Shown piece after piece: positions 10,072-18,355 of a stretch of DNA of 64,000 nt. The position numbers and the translations under genes were made by a program. Under the pieces are notes generated by a model, which was not told the DNA's origin, made no database searches, and saw only the letters and a program-made list of their open reading frames with translations. Within the stretch, counting starts at the first letter, position 1. Each line of letters opens with the position of its first letter. Origin of the DNA: Oligoflexia bacterium (lineage in GTDB: Bacteria > Bdellovibrionota > Bdellovibrionia > Bdellovibrionales > Bdellovibrionaceae); assembly GCA_016861345.1 (NCBI GenBank), contig BOLD01000007.1, positions 124,001 through 188,000 of the forward strand, read 5' to 3'.

Positions 10072-11298
10072 ATGAAAAAAATTAAAGTAGCAAATCCAGT
10101 TGTCGAGCTTGATGGCGATGAGATGACAAGAATCATTTGGAAGTACATCAAGGATAAATTGATCCTTCCTTATCTTGATATCGACATTAAGTATTTCGAT
10201 CTTGGTATGGAATACCGAGATAAGACTGAAGACAAAGTCACTGTTGAAGCCGCTGAGGCCATCAAGAAGTACAATGTTGGTATTAAGTGTGCGACGATCA
10301 CTCCAGATGAAGCGCGAGTGAAGGAGTTTAACCTTAAGAAAATGTGGAAATCACCAAACGGAACAATCCGAAATATTTTGGATGGTACTGTATTTCGTGA
10401 GCCAATCATTTGTAAAAATATTCCTCGACTTGTTCCAAACTGGACTCATCCCATCGTGATTGGTCGTCATGCTTTCGGAGACCAATACCGAGCAACGGAT
10501 GTGAAAATTAAGGGCAAGGGAAAGTTGACGATGACATTTGCTCCTGCGGATGGTTCGGCTCCGCAGACTTGGGAAGTTTATGACTTCACAGGTGATGGAG
10601 TCGCCATGGGGATGTACAACACGGCTAAATCAATCGAAGGTTTTGCTCGTTCTTGTTTTAACTTTGCTCTAATGAAGAAATGGCCACTTTACCTTTCGTC
10701 AAAGAACACAATCTTGAAGCAATACGATGGAATGTTTAAGGACATCTTCCAAGACCTTTATGACAAAGAATATAAGACTCAGTTTGAAGCAGCTGGAATT
10801 ACTTATGAGCATCGTTTGATTGATGACATGGTTGCTTCATGCTTAAAAATGCACGGTGAGTTTGTTTGGGCTTGTAAGAACTACGACGGTGACGTTCAGT
10901 CAGATACCGTTGCTCAGGGCTTTGGATCATTGGGTTTGATGACTTCAGTTCTGGTGACTCCAGATGGAAAAACAATCGAGGCCGAGGCAGCTCACGGAAC
11001 AGTGACTCGTCACTACCGTCAGTATCAACAGGGTAAGCCCACTTCGACAAACCCAATTGCTTCGATCTTTGCTTGGACTCGGGGACTGGCTCACCGAGGA
11101 CACTTGGATAACAACAAAGAGCTTGTGCACTTTGCTGAGACTCTTGAGAAGGTTTGTATTGAGACTGTCGAGTCTGGCAAGATGACAAAAGACCTTGCAG
11201 TTTGCATTAAGGGTAATAAGGTCGGCGATAAGGATTATTTGAACACTGAAGATTTCTTAAGCGCGATCAATGAAAATCTGCAAAAGAAATTGGGTTGA
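10072..11298 (+). CDS. icd: NADP-dependent isocitrate dehydrogenase, eukaryotic-type
   Basis: The 408-residue enzyme converts isocitrate to 2-oxoglutarate in the TCA cycle. It begins with [14 protein letters not shown] and matches the homodimeric class found in mitochondria and some bacteria rather than the Escherichia coli Icd class. Visible features are the substrate-site pattern [19 protein letters not shown] (about residues 94-112), a metal-binding region around DDMVA (about 250-254) and the nucleotide region [13 protein letters not shown] (about 305-317). It lies directly after actF and before a strong terminator. It may therefore be expressed with the respiratory complex that consumes the reducing power it helps make. 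Confidence 0.95.
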   Translation: MKKIKVANPVVELDGDEMTRIIWKYIKDKLILPYLDIDIKYFDLGMEYRDKTEDKVTVEAAEAIKKYNVGIKCATITPDEARVKEFNLKKMWKSPNGTIRNILDGTVFREPIICKNIPRLVPNWTHPIVIGRHAFGDQYRATDVKIKGKGKLTMTFAPADGSAPQTWEVYDFTGDGVAMGMYNTAKSIEGFARSCFNFALMKKWPLYLSSKNTILKQYDGMFKDIFQDLYDKEYKTQFEAAGITYEHRLIDDMVASCLKMHGEFVWACKNYDGDVQSDTVAQGFGSLGLMTSVLVTPDGKTIEAEAAHGTVTRHYRQYQQGKPTSTNPIASIFAWTRGLAHRGHLDNNKELVHFAETLEKVCIETVESGKMTKDLAVCIKGNKVGDKDYLNTEDFLSAINENLQKKLG

Positions 11299-11323
11299 TT
11301 CGAAAAATTAATAGCTCCAAAAT

Positions 11324-11358
11324 AAAAATAGCCAGTCTGATAAAGACTGGCTATTTTT
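11324..11358. terminator. bidirectional intrinsic terminator between icd and a convergent gene
   Basis: A perfect 15-base stem (arms 11324-11338 and 11344-11358, core GCCAGTCT/AGACTGGC) closes a five-base loop. It has an A-rich 5' flank and a T-rich 3' flank. It can therefore terminate transcription from both the act-icd side and the minus-strand gene at 11378-11938. Confidence 0.92.
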
Positions 11359-11377
11359 TTATTGTGACAAAAAAGAA

Positions 11378-11938
11378 TTAATTCAAAGTGCAAGAGCCTT
11401 CAAGATCTAAACTGAGTGACATTAAATCACCCTCTTTGATGACTCCTTTTTTGACTCCCTTTTCGATAGCCTCGTCAATTTGTAGAGAATCTCCTTCTAA
11501 AGCGTCTGGCATTTTGATTTTGGCATCAGACATCTTTTCCTGAACTGAGCTCATGATCCCATCTTTTCCAGTGATAAAGGCAAGGCCTTTTCCGCTTCTC
11601 AACATTCCGAGAGAGTAGGTGCTGGAAGTTGGAAAATCCTGACCTTGTTCTGTTGTTGCGATATCAACGTTGTAGACTCCAACATAAGCAGCCTCAAGAA
11701 CACAGAGTTCAACCTTGCGATTTTCTAACTGAGTTGATCTGCAGTATTTTAAAATATCTGTTGAATTGGTTTTGCTAAAAGGAACCACAGTTGCGGTAAG
11801 GGTGATTATTTTAGAGTTATCATCAGGCATTAAACCAATAGTTGAAGCTCGCAGGGGTCGAATTTTACAGGTCATTGTATCGGCAAAGGACGAGGTGCTG
11901 ATAGCGAGTAGTGCGCAAATGGTTAAGAACTTCTTCAT
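11378..11938 (-). CDS. exported protein of unknown function
   Basis: The 186-residue protein has a classical signal peptide (MKKFLTICALLAISTSSFA) and a mature part with cysteines near residues 24, 66, 78 and 183. Two could pair with the C-terminal Cys in LEGSCTLN. I recognise no domain. A strong AAGGAG lies upstream of the ATG. The size, signal peptide and late C-terminal cysteine resemble many small exported orphans of predatory bacteria, but that comparison is general. It ends 20 bases from the shared terminator. Confidence 0.7.
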   Translation of the reverse strand: MKKFLTICALLAISTSSFADTMTCKIRPLRASTIGLMPDDNSKIITLTATVVPFSKTNSTDILKYCRSTQLENRKVELCVLEAAYVGVYNVDIATTEQGQDFPTSSTYSLGMLRSGKGLAFITGKDGIMSSVQEKMSDAKIKMPDALEGDSLQIDEAIEKGVKKGVIKEGDLMSLSLDLEGSCTLN

Positions 11939-12052
11939 GGAAAACTCCTTGATTAAATGGTCATAATTGAATCGAAGAGATTGAAAGCGAAAGGTGTGCC
12001 GGCTTACGATTACCTTATATTTGAATTGGAGTCTGAAGGGTGTTGAGGGCTC

Positions 12053-12556
12053 TTAAAATGAGACAAAGAATGGCACTTCTGCCCCCCCCCCTCGGTGTAG
12101 CGGGGTTATTAATTTTGCCCACCAAATTTTGAATGGTAAACCCACAGTTTGTTTTGCGATATCGAGAGCATTTTCAAATTTTATTTGAATGGAATCTAAC
12201 TTTAAGCGCCGAACCCCAATAATTTGATTTGGTTCAATTTCAAGTTTTTTCCTCGCAGTATATTTGCATGTTCCATCCGCTTGCTTTTCATGCTCAAACT
12301 TAACTCGAATATCTTTTTCAAGTCCATTTTCAGTACCTACAAAAAGATAAATCCAACCGAACTGAGAACATCCGTTATCCCATTGTTCTTTAGAATAGTT
12401 TTGTATAAGCCACAACTCCGCATCTGGGAATTGATTCAACACACTACATGCCTCGCTCCAAAATTTCAAAGGATTACCCATGAACCAAGAATCGTCAGAG
12501 CGCGCCTGATTGGTTAAGAACAATAAGAGAATTAGAGTTGGAAATGACTTATTCAT
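12053..12556 (-). CDS. exported protein of unknown function with a G10 tract near its end
   Basis: The 167-residue product starts with a signal peptide (MNKSFPTLILLLFLTNQARS). The mature region is aromatic-rich with cysteines near residues 37, 60 and 97. No family is recognised. Ten consecutive guanines on the coding strand (about 12082-12091) encode the GGG-A junction about 12 residues before the stop. A one-base slip there would rewrite or extend the tail. It is read from its own promoter region at 12557 onward and is not closely linked to its neighbours. Confidence 0.6.
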   Translation of the reverse strand: MNKSFPTLILLLFLTNQARSDDSWFMGNPLKFWSEACSVLNQFPDAELWLIQNYSKEQWDNGCSQFGWIYLFVGTENGLEKDIRVKFEHEKQADGTCKYTARKKLEIEPNQIIGVRRLKLDSIQIKFENALDIAKQTVGLPFKIWWAKLITPLHRGGGAEVPFFVSF

Positions 12557-12964
12557 TCACGCACCTTGGAGAAAATCCTTTCACCTCCAATAATTGCGGT
12601 CAATAAAGTAATCATTAACGACCACTCCTTGATCATAAGCTTTGATCTTTCTCATATTTCCTCATAGCTCCCAAATTCTGCCAGTGAGGAAGAAAAAGAC
12701 TTTCCTCCCGCGTTAACCATAGCACGGTCGTATGATCACTCTAGCAAGTAATTGGTATCAGGCTTGAGTCGTTGTGGAATTATTGAGAGAGAAGGCATAT
12801 GTTGAGATTTGATTAATATAGCCAAACTGCGTCACACTAAGGGGGAATAATAAGAATAAAGTCTAAGGGTATTGACGCTTTGTTGCTCTCGCCGTACAAA
12901 ATACCTATGAGATTTCAACTCTTTTCGACAATGACGTCATTTTAATGAATCCCTCGAGTTCTTC
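12557..12964. other. 408-bp intergenic region between a divergent orphan and thrS
   Basis: I find no credible coding sequence. It contains the thrS promoter (12872-12900). A small hairpin with six-base arms (GAGGAA/TTCCTC, 12686-12707) is also present. No T-box or other aminoacyl-tRNA sensing leader is recognisable. Confidence 0.5.
12872..12900 (+). promoter_or_regulatory. sigma70-type promoter for thrS-infC
   Basis: A TTGACG -35 element (12872-12877) is separated by 17 bases from a TACAAA -10 element (12895-12900). It lies 64 bases upstream of the thrS start and is the best housekeeping promoter match in this gap. Confidence 0.55.
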
Positions 12965-14938
12965 ATGAGCCAGATACAAATCATTCTTCCGGATCAATCA
13001 GTAAAAACTTTTGACCATGAGCCTTCAGCCCTTGAGGTCGCTCAAAGTATTGGACCAAGATTAGCCAAAGAAACCCTTGGTGTAAAAATCAATGGTTCAA
13101 AGGAAATCATGGATCTTCGAATGCCACTTAAAAATGGGACAAAGATTGAGTTGGTCACAACAAAGTCTCCCGACGCGCTCGAGGTTGTCCGTCACTCAGC
13201 AGCTCACATTATGGCTCAGGCAGTTCAATCCATTTGGCCCGAGGTCAAAGTGACCATCGGTCCTGTTATTGAAAATGGGTTTTATTACGATTTCGATTCT
13301 CCCATTACTTTCTCAGAAGAGGACTTTGAGAAAATTGAAAAGAAAATGCAAGAGATCATTGCTGCCGATGTTCCTCTTGTTCGAGAGGTGTGGCCAAAGG
13401 CGAAGGCTATTGAGACCTTTAAGAATATGAATGAGCGCTTCAAAGTAGAGATCATCCAGGATCTTGGCGATGCTGAAATCTCAATCTACACTCAGGGGAA
13501 ATGGTTTGATTTGTGCCGTGGTCCCCATGTGCAAAGCACAGGGCAAGTGAAGGCAGTGAAACTTCTCTCGGTGGCAGGTGCTTATTGGCGGGGTGATGAA
13601 AAAAATCCGATGCTTCAGCGCCTGTACGCCACTGCGTTTTTGGATAAAAAAGATCTTGAGACATACTTAAAAAACTTAGAAGAGGCGAAAAAGCGCGACC
13701 ACCGAAAGCTTGGAAAAGAGCTTGGCCTTTTTCAGTTTCATCAATGGGCCCCAGGCTCACCTTTCTTCACAGGGAAGGGGGCGACGATCTACACCCAACT
13801 TCAGAATTACATCCGTGAGCTTTATCGTGAGTTTGGGTATCAAGAAGTTATTACTCCCCAGATTTTTGATGTGGAGTTATTTAAGACCTCGGGTCACTTG
13901 GCCAACTATAAAGAAAATATGTATTTCACTCGAGTTGAGGAAAGAGATTTTGCTTCAAAGCCGATGAACTGTCCTTCACACTGTTTGATGTTTGGAGCAG
14001 AGAAACACTCTTACCGAGAGCTCCCACTTCGGATTGCGGACTTTGGACGACTTCATCGTTTTGAGCTCAGCGGTGCCATGCATGGATTGACCAGAGTTCG
14101 GACTTTCTGTCAGGATGATGCCCATATTTTCTGTGCAATGGATCAGCTTCAGAGTGAGATTGCTGGATTTATGAAGCTTCTCAATCGTGTTTATGACACT
14201 TTAGGGATGAATAATTACAAGATTTATCTGAGCACCCGTCCTGAAAAGCGAATGGGTAGTGAAGAGTACTGGGATATGGCTGAGAACGCTTTAAAGCAGG
14301 CCCTTGAGAGCATAAATCTGCCCTATGAGATCAATCCAGGCGACGGAGCTTTCTATGGTCCAAAACTGGATATCATGTTTGTGGATGCTCTTAATCGTCC
14401 TTGGCAACTCGGAACACTTCAGGTTGATCCCAATCTGCCCCAGGCCTTTGATTTAACTTATACAGGAGAAGACAATGCTTCTCATCGCCCAGTGATGCTT
14501 CACCGAGCGATTCTGGGATCACTTGAGCGTTTTATCGGAGTATATCTTGAGCACACAGCGGGGCATTTGCCAACCTGGCTGTCGCCGATTCAGGTTTCTA
14601 TTTTGAATGTGACTGATCGAGTTAATGTGTTCTGCGAAGAGGTTCAAAAGTTACTTGAGGAAAAAGGTGTGCGAGTTGAATTTGATCGTCGAAATGAGAA
14701 ATTGAATTTCAAAATTCGCGAAGCTCAGCTTCAGAAAACTCCGTACATGATTATTGTTGGAGATAAAGAAGCAGAAATGAGACAAGTTTCTATTCGTCTC
14801 AGAACTGGTGAGAATATCAATAATTTAACTGTTGATCAGATGATCAATATGATTTGTGGTGACATCCAAAGCCGTCATCTAAATCCTGGTCCACAAAGCC
14901 AAGCTAAAAATAACCAAACCAAGGAGGTTTCCCATTAG
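12965..14938 (+). CDS. thrS: threonyl-tRNA synthetase
   Basis: The 657-residue class II synthetase charges tRNA-Thr. In order it shows an N-terminal TGS domain (1-65), the editing domain with the zinc-type HSAAH motif (His 77, His 81) and RGPHV around 180, and a catalytic core with motif 1 near GATIYTQL. Motif 2 follows (MNCPSHCLMF, the zinc cysteine included, and the RVRTFCQDDAHIF segment), then motif 3 (HRAILGSLERF) and the C-terminal anticodon-binding domain. The final 20 residues are a polar extension. Its last codons contain the Shine-Dalgarno sequence of infC, and its stop overlaps the infC start. Confidence 0.97.
   Translation: MSQIQIILPDQSVKTFDHEPSALEVAQSIGPRLAKETLGVKINGSKEIMDLRMPLKNGTKIELVTTKSPDALEVVRHSAAHIMAQAVQSIWPEVKVTIGPVIENGFYYDFDSPITFSEEDFEKIEKKMQEIIAADVPLVREVWPKAKAIETFKNMNERFKVEIIQDLGDAEISIYTQGKWFDLCRGPHVQSTGQVKAVKLLSVAGAYWRGDEKNPMLQRLYATAFLDKKDLETYLKNLEEAKKRDHRKLGKELGLFQFHQWAPGSPFFTGKGATIYTQLQNYIRELYREFGYQEVITPQIFDVELFKTSGHLANYKENMYFTRVEERDFASKPMNCPSHCLMFGAEKHSYRELPLRIADFGRLHRFELSGAMHGLTRVRTFCQDDAHIFCAMDQLQSEIAGFMKLLNRVYDTLGMNNYKIYLSTRPEKRMGSEEYWDMAENALKQALESINLPYEINPGDGAFYGPKLDIMFVDALNRPWQLGTLQVDPNLPQAFDLTYTGEDNASHRPVMLHRAILGSLERFIGVYLEHTAGHLPTWLSPIQVSILNVTDRVNVFCEEVQKLLEEKGVRVEFDRRNEKLNFKIREAQLQKTPYMIIVGDKEAEMRQVSIRLRTGENINNLTVDQMINMICGDIQSRHLNPGPQSQAKNNQTKEVSH
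14921..14936 (+). promoter_or_regulatory. Shine-Dalgarno and AUU start codon of infC
   Basis: AAGGAGG at 14921-14927 is followed after six bases by ATT at 14934-14936, in frame with IF3. The ATT overlaps the thrS stop TAG by one base. A very strong ribosome site placed before a non-canonical start is the arrangement known to let IF3 repress its own translation. Confidence 0.85.
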
Positions 14939-15605
14939 CGGCCCGTTTGAAAGACCCAATCGTTTTCAGAAGAACTTCGACAAAAAGAAGGAAAAAGAGC
15001 CTGGCCTTCGCGTGAATCGAGAGATTCGTGCTGCTCAGATCCGCGTGATCGACGACGAAGGAAAAATGCTCGGAGTGATGACTGTCCCTGAAGCTTTACG
15101 AATTGCGGAGGAGAAGGGTCTTGATCTACTTGAAATCGCTCCGACGGCGACCCCTCCCACTTGTAAAATTATGGATTTCGGTAAGTGGAAGTATGAGAAT
15201 AAGAAGAAGCAGCATGCAGCAAAGAAAAAGCAGGTTGTCGTTCAGGTTAAAGAAATTCAATTAAGACCCCGAACAGACCAGCATGACTTTGATACAAAAA
15301 TGCGACATGCACGCCGATTTATTCTTGATGGCGACAAAGTTAAAGTGAACATGCGATTTATGGGGCGAGAGATGGCTCATCAAGAATTGGGTTTAAAACT
15401 CATGAATGATGTGATCACGACATTGCAAGATGTGGCGATGACAGAGGCTCCGCCGAAGATGGAAGGCAAGAACGCATTCCTTATTATCGCTCCAGATCCA
15501 ATTAAGGTAAAAGAGTACCTGAAATTACATCCAAAACCTCAGTCAGCTCCTGATGATGAAGAGATGGAAGAAGAGGATTTGGATTCGGAAGAAGATTCTG
15601 AATAG
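14934..15605 (+). CDS. infC: translation initiation factor IF-3, AUU start
   Basis: IF3 binds the 30S subunit, blocks premature 50S joining and rejects wrong start codons. From the ATT at 14934 the product has 223 residues: a basic linker (about 1-30), the N-domain (REIRAAQIRVID onward), the lysine-rich interdomain helix (KYENKKKQHAAKKK), the C-domain (QVKEIQLRPRTDQHDF) and an acidic tail of about 20 residues rich in Glu and Asp. The first in-frame GTG, at 15012, would cut into the usual N-terminus and has no good ribosome site. thrS-infC is a common pairing, but rpmI and rplT do not follow here. Confidence 0.93.
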   Translation: MSGPFERPNRFQKNFDKKKEKEPGLRVNREIRAAQIRVIDDEGKMLGVMTVPEALRIAEEKGLDLLEIAPTATPPTCKIMDFGKWKYENKKKQHAAKKKQVVVQVKEIQLRPRTDQHDFDTKMRHARRFILDGDKVKVNMRFMGREMAHQELGLKLMNDVITTLQDVAMTEAPPKMEGKNAFLIIAPDPIKVKEYLKLHPKPQSAPDDEEMEEEDLDSEEDSE

Positions 15606-15616
15606 TACGTTCACTT

Positions 15617-15648
15617 CTGGGTCTTAGGTTGTTTGACTTAAGACCCAG
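15617..15648 (+). terminator. hairpin after infC, possible terminator
   Basis: A perfect ten-base stem (CTGGGTCTTA with TAAGACCCAG, loop of 12 bases) begins 12 bases after the infC stop. Only a short T-run follows, about a dozen bases later, so termination may be weak or Rho-dependent. Confidence 0.4.
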
Positions 15649-15690
15649 GCGGTACTTCTGCTTTTTAATCCCTTGTGATCGAGGAATGGC

Positions 15691-17025
15691 ATGGGTTCAA
15701 ATACAGTTTTATCTGATGATAGAAACTTAGAGAAATCCTTGCCCCCAGGACTTACGCGATCTGTTTTTTTTCTCAGCATTGTTTTTTTGATTGGTGCATC
15801 GGCGGGATTCTTAATGATTCTCAATCGTGCCGGGATTATTTCTGTAGGGGAATTGCATTATAAAAGGCTTGTTGCGCTTCATGGGTTCAACCAGATGATT
15901 GTGTTCGTGAATCTATTCATGTTTTATGTGAATGAACGAATTTTTGATAGGTTTGGCTTGCCATCTTATCGCTCTCATTTGGCGGACCGAATGATTCTTT
16001 TGGGGTGGATCATTTGTCAGTCTGTTCTCATTTTTCAAAAAGATTCATTTATTTCAAGTCGATATCTCTTGCTTTCAACAAACTGGGGTTTTTATTTGGG
16101 AACTTGTTTTGTTCTCATGGGCTTTTTTGTTCTACTTGTTGGGCAGACCAGGCAAATTGGTTTGGGTCGTTTATTTGCTTCGAATTTCTTGGTTTATTCA
16201 GCGGGTATGACATTGATGATTCTCATCCTTTGTCATGGTCTGGGACTGATTTCATTTTTTGGTTTATTCATCTCCGAATTTCATGAGATTGGAATTTCAC
16301 GTCAAATGATATGGATTGGATCTGGGCACTTGCCCATACAAGCGCTGACGGTTTCTGTTTTAAGCGGTTTTATTCTACTCATGAAAGTTGAGCCAACTTC
16401 TCATTCTCGACTGGAGCAGGTCTTGAAATCAGCACTTTGGCTATACTTCTTTTTTGCTTTGATATCTGCCCTGACTAGTTTTTCTGAGCTTTTTAGTTTG
16501 CCACTAAGCTTATTTCCGTACTGGGCCGAGGGGCCCTATTTGGCAGTTTTTGCAACGGGGTTAATTGGTGCTTCGATCATTTCAAGTTTAATAAGAGATC
16601 AAAAGAGTAGCGCGCAAATTAAGTTTGGTCTTTGGGGACTCATATTTTTATTTTTTATAATGGGTGGATTAACGGGAGTGGCCCTGCTTGTGCCTGAGTG
16701 GCGGGGGAAAATGATGGGAAATTTCCACATGACAGGACACTTTCATCCTTTGGTTGCAGGTGGTACTTTGATCTCTCTTTATCTGCTTTGGTCACAGGAG
16801 GTGACTTTAAAGAAGTGGCTGTCCTGGATGTTGATTTGCGGTGGAATCGTAGGAATAGGACTTTTTTCATTCGCTATGCATGTGCTTGGTGAAATGGGCA
16901 TTTTAAGAAGAGATTTTCTCAATCTCAAATTGAGTCTCAGTTTGAGTCTTTTGACTCTTGGAGGGGGACTTACTTTGACTGTTGGCTTACTCATGGTTTC
17001 TCTCATTATGAGACGAAAAAAGTGA
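15691..17025 (+). CDS. heme-copper oxidase subunit I-like membrane protein lacking the CuB His pair
   Basis: This 444-residue protein has about 12 membrane helices. Histidines fall where heme-copper oxidases and NorB place heme ligands: His 64 (ALHGFNQM, helix II) and His 350/352 (GHFHPLVAGG, helix X). His 213 (GSGHLPIQ) matches the first CuB ligand of helix VI. The His-His pair expected in helix VII (about residues 250-270) is absent, and I see no other pair to replace it. The protein may bind two hemes without a normal copper site, or have a different metal or function. No subunit II or cytochrome partner gene is adjacent. It follows infC and is followed by pilin-like genes. Confidence 0.6.
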   Translation: MGSNTVLSDDRNLEKSLPPGLTRSVFFLSIVFLIGASAGFLMILNRAGIISVGELHYKRLVALHGFNQMIVFVNLFMFYVNERIFDRFGLPSYRSHLADRMILLGWIICQSVLIFQKDSFISSRYLLLSTNWGFYLGTCFVLMGFFVLLVGQTRQIGLGRLFASNFLVYSAGMTLMILILCHGLGLISFFGLFISEFHEIGISRQMIWIGSGHLPIQALTVSVLSGFILLMKVEPTSHSRLEQVLKSALWLYFFFALISALTSFSELFSLPLSLFPYWAEGPYLAVFATGLIGASIISSLIRDQKSSAQIKFGLWGLIFLFFIMGGLTGVALLVPEWRGKMMGNFHMTGHFHPLVAGGTLISLYLLWSQEVTLKKWLSWMLICGGIVGIGLFSFAMHVLGEMGILRRDFLNLKLSLSLSLLTLGGGLTLTVGLLMVSLIMRRKK

Positions 17026-17095
17026 TTTTAATTCGATCTCATTAACGATTTAAAATAAATTTTCAAGATTTTGAAATCTCAGGCATTCTGTAATC

Positions 17096-18334
17096 ATGGG
17101 GGACAGTGTGAAACTGACACGTAATCAGCGGGGTTTTTCATTATTAGAAGTGCTTGTAACGGCGGGTTTGTCCATCGTTATCATTCTCATTTTTTCCCAA
17201 CAATTTCTATCTTATTATAAATTTCAAAAAAGAAATGAAGAGGTTGTCCGAATAACAAACGTAGATCAGATTGGGGCGAGACTCTATGATATTTTTCGAG
17301 AGGCTGAGCCCACTCGACACTATTTATCTGTGCCTGTATCAGTGAGCTGTTCCAATCAGGGGCCGTGTGTAAAGAAGGTTGATCCCCAAACATTGGTCAC
17401 ATCAGAGATTTCCGGCTCTCTGGCTGCCCAATTGGGTGGGAAAATTCAGTTTTACCAGAACAATACTGGAAACCTGATTGATAATATGACCTTTTACACG
17501 AAGGATGGGTTTCAGAATCAAGCCTATGTCAGTGCTGTGCGCCCCCTTGTTCTTTCGAATAAAGATGAATTGAAGGATGTTTATACTGTTTGGAATTTGC
17601 ATCAGAATGAAACCCCATTGCCATTATTGGTGAATTCTGATCTGACAATTAAATTTTCTTTTGTAGGATCGACAGCCTCATCGGGGCCTAGTCGTCAGGC
17701 TCTGTTGAAGTCGGATCAATCTATTGAGAATTCACAGGATCTTGAAAAGATTAAGCAGAGTTATTTCTTAATATCGAATGATTTCTTTCCAAATAATTAT
17801 ATTGTTGTGAGAGCTAAAGAAGTCATTTGGTGTGAGACAAACGTCAACGCCTGCCGGACAGCGTATCCTTTAGTTTTCTCAAATCCAACGCTTGTGATGT
17901 ATAATTACTTTATTTTTGAATTTGAAACACTTGAATTAGAGCCGAGGATCAGTTCACTTCGGGGACTCAGTGGTCTCACTTCATGGCCCAATCAGGGTAG
18001 CGTTGGTATTTTCCCAACCAACGCTCCAAGCGTAACACCAAGCCCTTCTTCATACTCAAAAGAGGATTTGAATCCTCCTTTTCGATTAGCAAGTTGGTCA
18101 CACTTTTATCATGCAAATGGAATTCCTGAAAATTTGATTATTCGCCCTGTTAGACTCCAACTTATTCGTGGTCAGAAAAAAATGGTTAATGACAAGCCAA
18201 TTTATTCAATATCAGTTGAGACTTTACCTTCAGGTCTCAGTCAGATGGTTGTCTTTGATGATTTAGGTGGGGAAGTGATTGTGGGTCGAAGTTTAGAAAA
18301 TAATGAAATCAAGTTTATTTTCGAAGGAAGCTAG
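17096..18334 (+). CDS. PilW-like minor pilin or pseudopilin
   Basis: The 412-residue protein has a type IV prepilin signal: a short basic leader, then G/FSLLEVLV (cleavage near residue 14) with the conserved Glu at position 5 of the mature protein, then about 20 hydrophobic residues. The rest is a large extracytoplasmic region with several cysteines. An in-frame GTG at 17108, directly after GGGGGA, would give a more usual leader (MKLTRNQRG) and may be the true start. First gene of a four-gene operon that includes another GFSLVE prepilin, so a minor-pilin complex of type IV pili or a type II secretion-like system is likely. Confidence 0.7.
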   Translation: MGDSVKLTRNQRGFSLLEVLVTAGLSIVIILIFSQQFLSYYKFQKRNEEVVRITNVDQIGARLYDIFREAEPTRHYLSVPVSVSCSNQGPCVKKVDPQTLVTSEISGSLAAQLGGKIQFYQNNTGNLIDNMTFYTKDGFQNQAYVSAVRPLVLSNKDELKDVYTVWNLHQNETPLPLLVNSDLTIKFSFVGSTASSGPSRQALLKSDQSIENSQDLEKIKQSYFLISNDFFPNNYIVVRAKEVIWCETNVNACRTAYPLVFSNPTLVMYNYFIFEFETLELEPRISSLRGLSGLTSWPNQGSVGIFPTNAPSVTPSPSSYSKEDLNPPFRLASWSHFYHANGIPENLIIRPVRLQLIRGQKKMVNDKPIYSISVETLPSGLSQMVVFDDLGGEVIVGRSLENNEIKFIFEGS

Positions 18335-18355
18335 AATTTGATTTTTGGGGGCATT

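Noticed and set aside
12686-12707. GGAGGAAAGTC on the minus strand, resembling the RNase P RNA signature
   Set aside because: Only this short match is present. The other conserved P RNA regions are missing from the surrounding 400 bases, and the match is explained by a small hairpin.
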